DNA of 64,000 nt from Lysobacter sp. cf310. Its GTDB lineage: Bacteria; Pseudomonadota; Gammaproteobacteria; Xanthomonadales; Xanthomonadaceae. The notes under the pieces were generated by a model that saw nothing but the letters and a program-made list of their open reading frames with translations, was not told the DNA's origin and did not search any database. Of the stretch, positions 56,950 through 64,000 are shown one piece after another. The number at the start of each line of letters is the position of its first letter. Position 1 is the stretch's first letter. Where the stretch lies: contig NZ_FOSS01000001.1 of NCBI RefSeq assembly GCF_900114355.1, forward strand, positions 980,368 to 1,044,367, given 5' to 3'. The position numbers and the translations under genes were made by a program.

Positions 56950-58485
56950 TTACTTGACGCCGTGCATCAACCGGTTGATCAGCGGGGCGATCAGGAACAG
57001 CAGCAGGCCCGCACCGGCCAGGATGTAGAAGCCCATGGTGTAGGCGGTCAGCGCCGAAGCCGTGGTCATGCCGGTCTCGCCGCTGGCCTGGCCGGCGAAG
57101 ATGCCGGCGAGGTTGTTGCCGATCGCGATCGACAGGAACCAGGCGCCCATGGCGAAGCCGGTCAGGCGCGCCGGCGCCAGCTTGGTCACCATCGACAGAC
57201 CGATCGGCGACAGGCACAGCTCGCCCACCGACTGGATCCAGTACACCGCGAACAGGGTCCAGAACGGGATCTTGCCGGTGTCCGGCGCGATCAGGTTGAC
57301 CAGCGCGAACATCAGCAGCAGGAAGGCCAGGCCGTTGAAGATCAGGCCCAGGCCGAACTTGCGCGGGATCGAGGGATTGGCGCGGCCCATGCGCACCCAG
57401 ATCCAGGCGATCACCGGCGCCAGGGTGATGATGGCCACCGAGTTCACGCTCTGGAACCAGGAGACCGGGAATTCCTTGCCGCCGGCCAGCGCCATGAACA
57501 GGCTTTCGAAGCCGATGCTGCGGTCGACGATCTTTTCGGCCAGGAAGTTGAACGAGCTGCCGGCCTGTTCGAAGAAGCACCAGAAGAACACGTTGAAGGT
57601 CAGGATGATCAGCATCGCGATCACCTTGTCGCGCGAGACCTTACCCTCGCGGATGCCCTCCACCACCAGCATGATGGCCGGCACGATCAGCAGCGCGATC
57701 AGGATGTACTGCAGCACCATCGCGTTGATGGTCAGCAGGAAGTAGAAGATCGGAATCGCGATCAGCGCCGCGCCGCCCAGGACCAGGAACGAACGGGTCA
57801 GGCTGGTCTTGTCCGCCGGCGGCAGGCCGATGCCCTTGAGCTGGGCGCGACCGAACCAGAACCAGATCAGGCTCAGCACCATGCCGATGCCGGCCGAGAT
57901 GAACACCACTTTGTAGGCCGGCGTGTCGTTGACGCCGAACACCTTCTGGGCCAGGTACTGGGTGACCAGCGGCGCCAGGAACGCGCCCAGGTTGATGCCC
58001 ATGTAGAAGATGGTGAAGCCCGAGTCGCGGCGGCCGTCGCCCTGCAGATAGAGCTTGCCGACCATGGTCGAGATGATCGGCTTGAACAGGCCGTTGCCGA
58101 CGATGATCGTGGCCAGGCCCAGCTTGAACATGGTCTCGGTGGGCGAGGCCAACAGGAACAGGCCGGTCGCCATGATCATGGCGCCGAGCAGGATCGAACG
58201 CTGGTAGCCGATCAGCTTGTCGGCGATCCAGCCGCCGAAGATCGCCGAGGCGTAGACCAGCGCCAGGTAGGCGCCGTAGAGCTCGCTGGCGGGCTTCTCG
58301 TAGCCGGCGTCGCCGCCGTGGAACTGCGCCACGATGTACAGGACCATCGCCCAGCGGATGCCGTAGAACGCGAAGCGTTCCCAGAATTCGGACATGAACA
58401 GCATCCACAGAGGCTTGGGATGCCCCAGGACCTGCTTGAATTCCGGAATGGGCGTTTCGCCCGTCGTCGTTGCGGCTCCGCTCAT
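56950..58485 (-). CDS. POT-family peptide transporter (tandem paralog)
   Basis: 511 residues with EFWERFAFYGIRWAM and FTIFYMGINLGAFLAPL. A longer loop in the second half than its neighbour (SIGFESLFMALAGGKEFP). Tandem pairs of POT genes often differ in substrate range. 358 bp of non-coding DNA precede it. Confidence 0.94.
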   Translation of the reverse strand: MSGAATTTGETPIPEFKQVLGHPKPLWMLFMSEFWERFAFYGIRWAMVLYIVAQFHGGDAGYEKPASELYGAYLALVYASAIFGGWIADKLIGYQRSILLGAMIMATGLFLLASPTETMFKLGLATIIVGNGLFKPIISTMVGKLYLQGDGRRDSGFTIFYMGINLGAFLAPLVTQYLAQKVFGVNDTPAYKVVFISAGIGMVLSLIWFWFGRAQLKGIGLPPADKTSLTRSFLVLGGAALIAIPIFYFLLTINAMVLQYILIALLIVPAIMLVVEGIREGKVSRDKVIAMLIILTFNVFFWCFFEQAGSSFNFLAEKIVDRSIGFESLFMALAGGKEFPVSWFQSVNSVAIITLAPVIAWIWVRMGRANPSIPRKFGLGLIFNGLAFLLLMFALVNLIAPDTGKIPFWTLFAVYWIQSVGELCLSPIGLSMVTKLAPARLTGFAMGAWFLSIAIGNNLAGIFAGQASGETGMTTASALTAYTMGFYILAGAGLLLFLIAPLINRLMHGVK

Positions 58486-58843
58486 GCGGTGTCCCCCGTG
58501 TGTCGAAACTGAATGAGATTGCCCTTGCCGGCGGCACGGGATCGGGGAGATTTACCGGCTGCCGCCGGTCCCGTCAAACCTTTGTGAAGACGCTCGCGTA
58601 TTGCTGCGGCGCAGCAATCGACCCTGCGCGCCGCTCGAAAATGTCTGAACGGGAAGCGGTTTTGCCGAATCCCACCGCTGGGCTTGCGCTTGACCGGAGC
58701 TGGGCCGATTCCTGCGACCGCGCCGCCCGCGCTCCCGATCGCATGAACGAATGCCTAGCGCCAGGCAGGGGTCGCATCGCGTCGCGGCCGTGCCGCCCGG
58801 TTTGCGCGATCGGCGACGCCCCTGCGCCGCTGCGCCGGCGCCC
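58486..58843. other. Non-coding interval upstream of the POT pair
   Basis: 358 bp without a supportable gene or repeat. Presumably carries the promoter of the POT genes; no clear box picked out by eye. Confidence 0.4.
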
Positions 58844-59260
58844 TCAGTCGGCTTCGGCGGCCAAGGCCTCGCCCAGCAGACGCGCGAACGCCGGATGCGC
58901 CGCGCCCAGGCAGGCCACCGCCTCGTCCCGCGCGCACCAGCGCAATTCCTCGTGTTCGTCGGGCTGGCGGTTGCGGGGCTCGCCGCGCCACTGCGCGACC
59001 GCGTACAGATGCAGCCGCCACGGCGCGGGCCGCTCGCCCTCGATCGTGCCCAGGCGCCGCCAATGCGTCGGCGTCACCCCGACTTCCTCGTCCAGTTCGC
59101 GCGCCAGCGTGTCGAGCTCGCTCTCGCCGTCCTCGATGTGTCCGCCCAGCACGTCCCAGGCGCCGGCGAGAAATTCGCGATCGGCCGTGCGTCGGCCCAG
59201 CAGCACGCGCCCGTCGCGCACCAGCAGAGCGCCGACGCACTCGTGCAGGCGCGCGCTCAC
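58844..59260 (-). CDS. Nudix hydrolase
   Basis: 138 residues from a GTG overlapping the kynA stop (GTGA). Complete Nudix box [25 protein letters not shown](x5)E(x7)REL(x)EE(x)GV. Hydrolyses a nucleoside-diphosphate-linked compound; ligand unknown. Co-translated with kynA. Confidence 0.9.
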   Translation of the reverse strand: MSARLHECVGALLVRDGRVLLGRRTADREFLAGAWDVLGGHIEDGESELDTLARELDEEVGVTPTHWRRLGTIEGERPAPWRLHLYAVAQWRGEPRNRQPDEHEELRWCARDEAVACLGAAHPAFARLLGEALAAEAD

Positions 59261-60129
59261 GGCACGATCGCGCCGCCCGGGCCGATGCTGGTGCGCACTT
59301 CGAACAGCTCCGGGAAGAAGGTCAGTTCCAGCGCCTGCTTGAGGAAGCCCACGCCGCTGGAACCGCCGGTGCCGCGCTTGAAGCCGATGATGCGCAGCAC
59401 CGTGCGCATGTGGCGGAAACGCCAGAGCTGGAACTGGGTTTCGACGTCGACCAGATCCTCGCACAGCGCGTACTCGCGCCAGTACAGGTCGGTGTTCTCG
59501 TAGATGCGTTCGAACACCGGCTGCAGGGCCGGATCGGCGACGTGCGGCTGACGCCAGTCGCGCTGCAGATGCGCGGCCGGAATCGCATGGCCGAAGCGCG
59601 CCAGGTACATCAGGAATTCGTCGTACAGACTGGGCGCGGCCAACGCGCTTTCGAGTTCGGCCTGCGCGTTGGGATCGTGACCGAACACCCGCAGCATGCC
59701 TTCGTTCTTGTTGCCCAGCATGAATTCGATGCGCCGGTACTGCAGCGACTGAAAGCCCGACGACGGCCCCAGGGTGTCGCGGAAGCCCATGTATTCCGAC
59801 GGCGTCAGCGTCTCCAGCACCGACCATTGCTCGGTCAGCTGGCGCAGCACCTGCTTGCAGCGCGCGAGCACCTTCTGGCACTGCCAGACCTGGTCGTTGC
59901 GCAGGTGTTCGATGGCCGCGCTGAGCTCGTGGATGATCAGCTTCATCCACAGCTCGGACACCTGGTGCTGGATGATGAACAGCAACTCGTCGTGATGCGG
60001 CGGGTCGGAGCGACCGTGCTGGGCCGACAGCAGGCGGTCCAGCTGCAGATAGCCCGCATAGGTGATCCGCCCCTGCAGATCGGTGTGGATTCCGGTCTCC
60101 AGTTCGCGCTGGTTCTTCTCGACGGTCAT
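59257..60129 (-). CDS. kynA: Tryptophan 2,3-dioxygenase
   Basis: 290 residues, all-helical haem dioxygenase. Family segments [18 protein letters not shown] (with the proximal-side residues), [16 protein letters not shown], and [13 protein letters not shown]. Opens the indole ring of tryptophan to N-formylkynurenine. Start at 60129; 176 bp to the divergent nuclease gene. Confidence 0.96.
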   Translation of the reverse strand: MTVEKNQRELETGIHTDLQGRITYAGYLQLDRLLSAQHGRSDPPHHDELLFIIQHQVSELWMKLIIHELSAAIEHLRNDQVWQCQKVLARCKQVLRQLTEQWSVLETLTPSEYMGFRDTLGPSSGFQSLQYRRIEFMLGNKNEGMLRVFGHDPNAQAELESALAAPSLYDEFLMYLARFGHAIPAAHLQRDWRQPHVADPALQPVFERIYENTDLYWREYALCEDLVDVETQFQLWRFRHMRTVLRIIGFKRGTGGSSGVGFLKQALELTFFPELFEVRTSIGPGGAIVP

Positions 60130-60305
60130 CGCGGTTCTCGCTTAGGGGCGCAAAGGGTACCGCAGCGCGCGCCTTCCGGACGGTCCACCCCCATCACCGT
60201 ATGGTATGCCGTCATGCCCTTGAAATGCCGATTTGTGACGATTGATGCACAATCTTGCCAGCCCGCGTCAGGGGGACTGGCGGGCGGTATCCAACGGGGA
60301 AAAAC

Positions 60306-63300
60306 ATGGACAAGTTCTTAGGCCGCTGTGCGGCCGTGGCTTTGGCGTTCCTGATGGCCGGCGGCGCGCAAGCGCAGGTCGTGGTCAGTCAGGTCTACGG
60401 CGGGGGCGGCAATTCCGGCGCCACGCTGAAAAGCGACTTCATCGAATTGCGCAATAACGGCGCCACGGCGGTCGATCTGAGCGGATGGAGCGTGCAGTAC
60501 GCGTCCTCCGCCGGCACCACCTGGGCGCGCACGCCGCTGACCGGCAGCATTCCGGCGGGCGGCTACTACCTCATCAAGCAAGCCGACGGCGCCGGCGGCA
60601 CCGTCGACCTGCCCACGCCCGACGCGACCGGCACCCTGGCCATGGCCGGCACCGCCGGCAAGGTCGCGCTGGTCAACAACAACGTCTCGCTGACGGGCGC
60701 CTGCCCGGTCGGCGGCGCCACCGTGATCGACTTCGTCGGCTACGGCACCGCCGCCAACTGCTCGGAGACCGCGCCCACCGCGACGCTGACCAACTCCACG
60801 GCCGCGCTGCGCAAGAACGACGGCGCCACCGACACCGGCAACAACAGCGCCGACTTCAGCACCGGCGCGCCGACCCCGCGCAACACCGGCACCACGCCGC
60901 CGAACCCGCCGGATCCGCCGGTCGCGCTGACCATCGCCCAGATCCAGGGCGCCGGCCTGCTGTCGGCTTACGACGACAAGCTCGTGGTCACCGAAGGCAT
61001 CGTCACCGCGCGCAAGTTCAACAACGGCTTCTTCCTGCAAAGCGCCAACGACGACGGCAACCCGGCCACCTCCGAGGCGGTGTTCGTGTTCACCGGCGCC
61101 GCGCCGCCGGCCAGCGCCGCGGTCGGTAACCGCGTGCGCGTGACCGCCAAGGTCGACGAGTTCACCCCGCCCTCGAATCCGAACCAGCTCAGCATCACCG
61201 AACTGGTCTCGCCGACGGTGGAACTGCTGGAAACCGGCGTCGCCCTGCCGGCCGCGGTCGAACTGAGCTCGGCCGAGCTCGGCGCCAACGCCACCCCGGG
61301 CACGCTGGAACGCCTGGAAGCGATGCGCGTGAGCGTGGCCCAGTCGGTCGCGATCTCCGGCACCGACGGCAGCATCGACGAAGACGACGCCAACTCCTCC
61401 AGCGACGGCGTGTTCTACGTGCGTCTGCCGGAGGTGGCGGTGCCGTTCCGCGAGCCCGGCATCGGCATCATGGACACGATCCCGATCCCGGCCGGCAAGA
61501 ACCCGCCGCGCTTCGACACCAACCAGGAACGCCTGATGGTGCGCAGCCGCGGCCAGATCGGCGCGCTGCCGCTGTCGGTCGACGGCCAGGCCCAGATCTC
61601 CGGCCTGCTCGGCGTGCTCGACTACTTCGCCGGCACCTGGGCGCTGTTGCCCGACACCGCCACCCCGCCGACCTTCGCCGGCGGCAAGCAGCCCGAAGCG
61701 GTCGCCGACGCGGGCTACGAAGACATCACCATCGGCGGTTTCAACCTGCTGCGCTTCTTCGACGAAGTGGCCGAGAGCAACGGCGCGCCGACGCTGAAGC
61801 CCGAGGCGGTGGAAAAGCGCCTGGGCAAGACCTCGGCCGCGATCTGCCAGTACCTGAAGACGCCCGACATCCTGGGCGTGGTCGAGGTCGAGAACATCAG
61901 CATCCTCGGTCGCCTCGCCGATCGCATCAACGCCAACTGCCCCAGCGCGCCGGGCTACGTGCCCTACCTGGTGTCGGGCAACGACCCGGGCGGCATCAAC
62001 GTCGGCTTCCTGGTCGCCACCCGCGACAACGGCGCCGGCCAGCCGCGCGTGGAAGTGCTGGAAGTGGTGCAGTACGGCAAGGACGCGACCTTCGCCAATC
62101 CGAACGGCAGCACCGCCCTGCTCAACGACCGTCCGCCGCTGCTGCTGCGCGCGATCGTGCATCAGGACAACGGCGCGTCGTATCCGATCACGGTGATCGC
62201 CAACCACCTGCGCTCGCTCAACGGCATCGACGACGTCGCCGCCGGCGGCAACGGCTGGTCCACCGAGGGCGCGCGCGTGCGCGCCAAGCGCGGCGCGCAG
62301 GCGGCCTACCTGGCCGGCCTGATCGAGCAGATGCAGCAGAGCAACCCGAACGAGAAGATCGTGCTGGTCGGCGACTTCAACGCGTTCGAGTTCAACGACG
62401 GTTACACCGACGTGCTCGGCGTCATCAAGGGCGAGGAAGCCGCCGAAGACCAGGTCCTGACCTACGTCGACAGCCCGCTGACCAGCATCTTCGTCGACGG
62501 CTCGCAGCTGATCGCCGATCCGGCCCAGCGCTACTCGTACGTGTTCGAAGGCAACGCGCAGACCCTGGACCACGTGCTGATCAACGAAGCGCTGGTGATG
62601 GACAACGTCGGCCTGTCGGTCGACCACGCCCGCATCAACGCCGACTTCGGCGTGTTCCGCTTCGGCGATGCCAGCCAGCCGCTGCGCGTGTCCGACCACG
62701 ACCCGGTGCGCCTGGTCCTGAGCGTGCCCGCCTTCCGCAGCGCCGACCTGGCGGTGAGCGCCTCGGCCACCCCGGCCAGCGCCCGCGCCGGCCAGACCGC
62801 TACCTACACCGCCGGCGTGTTCAACGCCGGTCCGAACGCGGCCGATGCCGCCGCCGTGGCCTTCGTGTTCGACGCCCTGGTGGCGCCGGTCGCGACCGCG
62901 CCGGCCGGCTGGACCTGCGCCGCACCGGTGCAGGACGCGACCACCACCACCGTCACCTGCACCACCGCCAGCCTGGCCTCGCAGGGTTCGGCCACGTTCG
63001 CGCTGAACGTGGTGCTGCCGGCCCTGGCCAGCGGCACCCCGCTGCGCATGGCGGTGGCCGCGCAGTCGCAGACCCGCGACCCGGCCAACGGCAACAACCA
63101 GGCCGCGGCGCAAGTCGTGGTGACCACCCAGGCCGACCTGTCGGTGCAGATCGCCGGCGGCGCGCTGCCGGTGCGCAAGGGCGCGATCGCGACCTTCCTG
63201 GTGCCGGTGACCAACGCCGGCCCGGACGCCGCCGCCCAGCCCAAGCTGGTGCTGACCGGCAACGTCGCGGTCTCGGCCGCGGCGGTCGCCGCTCCGGCCG

Positions 63301-63524
63301 GCTGGACCTGCGCACGCACCGCGGTGCCCACCGGCTTCCGCGCCGAGTGCAACCGCAGCACCAACCTGAACCGCGGTACCCAGTGGTTCGCTCTGGCGGT
63401 CGTGGTGCCGGAACGTCCGGCCGTGGGCAGCAGCCTGGTGTTCGACGCCAACATCAGCGCCGCCACCCCGGACCCGGTCGCCGGCAACAACAGCGACACC
63501 ATCAGCGTGCAGATCCGCCGCTGA
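60306..63524 (+). CDS. Secreted NucH/ExeM-type nuclease with lamin-tail and DUF11 domains
   Basis: 1072 residues. Signal peptide (AVALAFLMAGGAQA) then a lamin-tail domain (~25-150: VVVSQVYGGGGNSG, FIELRNNG), a Pro-rich linker, an OB-like region (~215-340) and an endonuclease/exonuclease/phosphatase domain (~480-810: LGVVEVENISIL, LVGDFNAFEFND, DHVLINE, SDHDPVRLVL with the catalytic Asp-His). Two C-terminal DUF11-type repeats (~830-950, 955-1072). Probably an extracellular DNase. Start at 60306 has gggg upstream. Confidence 0.9.
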   Translation: MDKFLGRCAAVALAFLMAGGAQAQVVVSQVYGGGGNSGATLKSDFIELRNNGATAVDLSGWSVQYASSAGTTWARTPLTGSIPAGGYYLIKQADGAGGTVDLPTPDATGTLAMAGTAGKVALVNNNVSLTGACPVGGATVIDFVGYGTAANCSETAPTATLTNSTAALRKNDGATDTGNNSADFSTGAPTPRNTGTTPPNPPDPPVALTIAQIQGAGLLSAYDDKLVVTEGIVTARKFNNGFFLQSANDDGNPATSEAVFVFTGAAPPASAAVGNRVRVTAKVDEFTPPSNPNQLSITELVSPTVELLETGVALPAAVELSSAELGANATPGTLERLEAMRVSVAQSVAISGTDGSIDEDDANSSSDGVFYVRLPEVAVPFREPGIGIMDTIPIPAGKNPPRFDTNQERLMVRSRGQIGALPLSVDGQAQISGLLGVLDYFAGTWALLPDTATPPTFAGGKQPEAVADAGYEDITIGGFNLLRFFDEVAESNGAPTLKPEAVEKRLGKTSAAICQYLKTPDILGVVEVENISILGRLADRINANCPSAPGYVPYLVSGNDPGGINVGFLVATRDNGAGQPRVEVLEVVQYGKDATFANPNGSTALLNDRPPLLLRAIVHQDNGASYPITVIANHLRSLNGIDDVAAGGNGWSTEGARVRAKRGAQAAYLAGLIEQMQQSNPNEKIVLVGDFNAFEFNDGYTDVLGVIKGEEAAEDQVLTYVDSPLTSIFVDGSQLIADPAQRYSYVFEGNAQTLDHVLINEALVMDNVGLSVDHARINADFGVFRFGDASQPLRVSDHDPVRLVLSVPAFRSADLAVSASATPASARAGQTATYTAGVFNAGPNAADAAAVAFVFDALVAPVATAPAGWTCAAPVQDATTTTVTCTTASLASQGSATFALNVVLPALASGTPLRMAVAAQSQTRDPANGNNQAAAQVVVTTQADLSVQIAGGALPVRKGAIATFLVPVTNAGPDAAAQPKLVLTGNVAVSAAAVAAPAGWTCARTAVPTGFRAECNRSTNLNRGTQWFALAVVVPERPAVGSSLVFDANISAATPDPVAGNNSDTISVQIRR

Positions 63525-63543
63525 TCCGCAGCAAGGCTTGAAC

Positions 63544-63577
63544 GAAAGGGCGCGGCGCGAGCCGCGCCCTTTTCGTT
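63544..63577 (+). terminator. Terminator after the secreted nuclease
   Basis: Stem agggcgcggc/gccgcgccct (loop gcga) with TTTTCGTTT following, 20 bp past the stop. Confidence 0.9.
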
Positions 63578-64000
63578 TGTGCCCCCCGCCCTCGACCGCG
63601 GTTGCCCTTGCTCCCTGTGGGAGCGGCGTGAGCCGCGATCGCGCAAGCCCGCACGTCTGCGCCGAATCGGATTCCGATGTGGCGCCGCCGCTTCGATTTC
63701 GCGGTCGCGGCTCCCGCCGCTGCTCCCCCAAAGCGGTGCGCAGCGCCCCCAACACGGGGCCAACCGTACGCCCGCGTGCAGTCGCGCCTAGTCGTTTCCG
63801 CGATTTTTTGCATGCCGCAGCGCGCAACGGCGCTTAACACGCGTTTGGGTATCATCCGCAGCACCACGCAACAGCCGCCACCGCGGCCGCTGCGACAGCG
63901 CCAGGTCCGCAGCAAGCCCTCACCGGCCGCCGCGGACCCAGCCAGTCTGAACGGTCCGCGCGCCGGCACTGGATCCGGGCGGGAAGGTTCGGGCCTCCCC
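63578..64000. repeat. Intergenic right end with family-2 palindromes
   Basis: A gtgggagcggcgtgagccgcg unit (63615-63640) and an opposed copy (63699-63730). Beyond 63800 there is non-coding-looking DNA with a gggtatcat stretch near 63847; no gene, RNA or repeat supported up to the edge. Confidence 0.65.

Noticed and set aside
60318-63827. Minus-strand frame of over 1100 codons opposite the secreted nuclease
   Set aside because: Shadow of the nuclease gene; low-complexity Val/Gly/Ala/His composition and no start context.
63800-64000. Possible structured RNA gene at the right edge
   Set aside because: No recognisable RNase P, tmRNA, 6S or tRNA features could be made out and the sequence is cut by the edge.

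Overview
The window is very GC-rich, densely coded gammaproteobacterial chromosome, most likely Lysobacter or a close relative in the Xanthomonadaceae. The clues are the crp-like clp gene divergent from speD next to trp genes, an O-antigen export locus beginning beside a transsulfuration gene (the metB edge of the Xanthomonas LPS locus), coq7 beside a glcF-like gene, and intergenic palindromic repeats of the kind common in this family. I assign the genus by gene content only; no rRNA or marker phylogeny was possible.

Layout. 1-5 kb: inner edge of an O-antigen cluster (WbsX-like protein with a huge in-frame hexanucleotide repeat, methyltransferase, Wzt, Wzm), overlapping a cystathionine gamma-synthase/lyase gene. 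6-9.4 kb: sulfotransferase-like gene, a redoxin/2OG-oxygenase fusion and cystathionine beta-synthase. 9.6-18.4 kb: YdcH, an OmpA-like/lipoprotein pair, pilU, the lower tyrosine-degradation pair maiA-fah, tRNA-Gln, rpsI-rplM, glcF-like and coq7. 18.4-20.5 kb: speD, clp and a GNAT gene. 21-31.9 kb: a ten-gene minus-strand transcription unit, trpG-hyp-trpD-ABM-iadA-cphB-cphA-cphA'-trpC-HAD, in which a complete cyanophycin synthesis and breakdown set sits between trpD and trpC. 32-40 kb: a two-component system, a SIMPL protein, trpE, a YegS-like kinase, rraA, rpe and a DnaJ-domain protein. 40-48 kb: purC, small transporters, lipoproteins, nhaA and a Ca2+/Na+ antiporter. 49-52.2 kb: hmgA, hppD and a divergent MarR regulator. 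52.2-52.8 kb: a tandem palindromic repeat array. 53-64 kb: AraC regulator, small unknown genes, two POT peptide transporters, Nudix, tryptophan 2,3-dioxygenase and a large secreted NucH/ExeM-type nuclease.

How it fits together. trpE and the trpG unit each start with the same promoter block (GTCGCG-18 bp-TACAGT) placed 6-7 nt before the ATG of a short leader peptide containing Gly-Trp-Arg-Trp-Trp, with the Trp codons lying in the 5' arm of a hairpin. This predicts paired tryptophan-responsive leaders on two separated operons, with leaderless (no 5' UTR) leader peptides and no T-run after the hairpins. Because the cyanophycin genes are packed into the trpG unit, tryptophan supply may influence nitrogen storage. 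This combination is the most interesting system in the window. Tyrosine degradation is split between 13-15 kb (maiA, fah) and 49-51.6 kb (hppD, hmgA, with a likely MarR operator).
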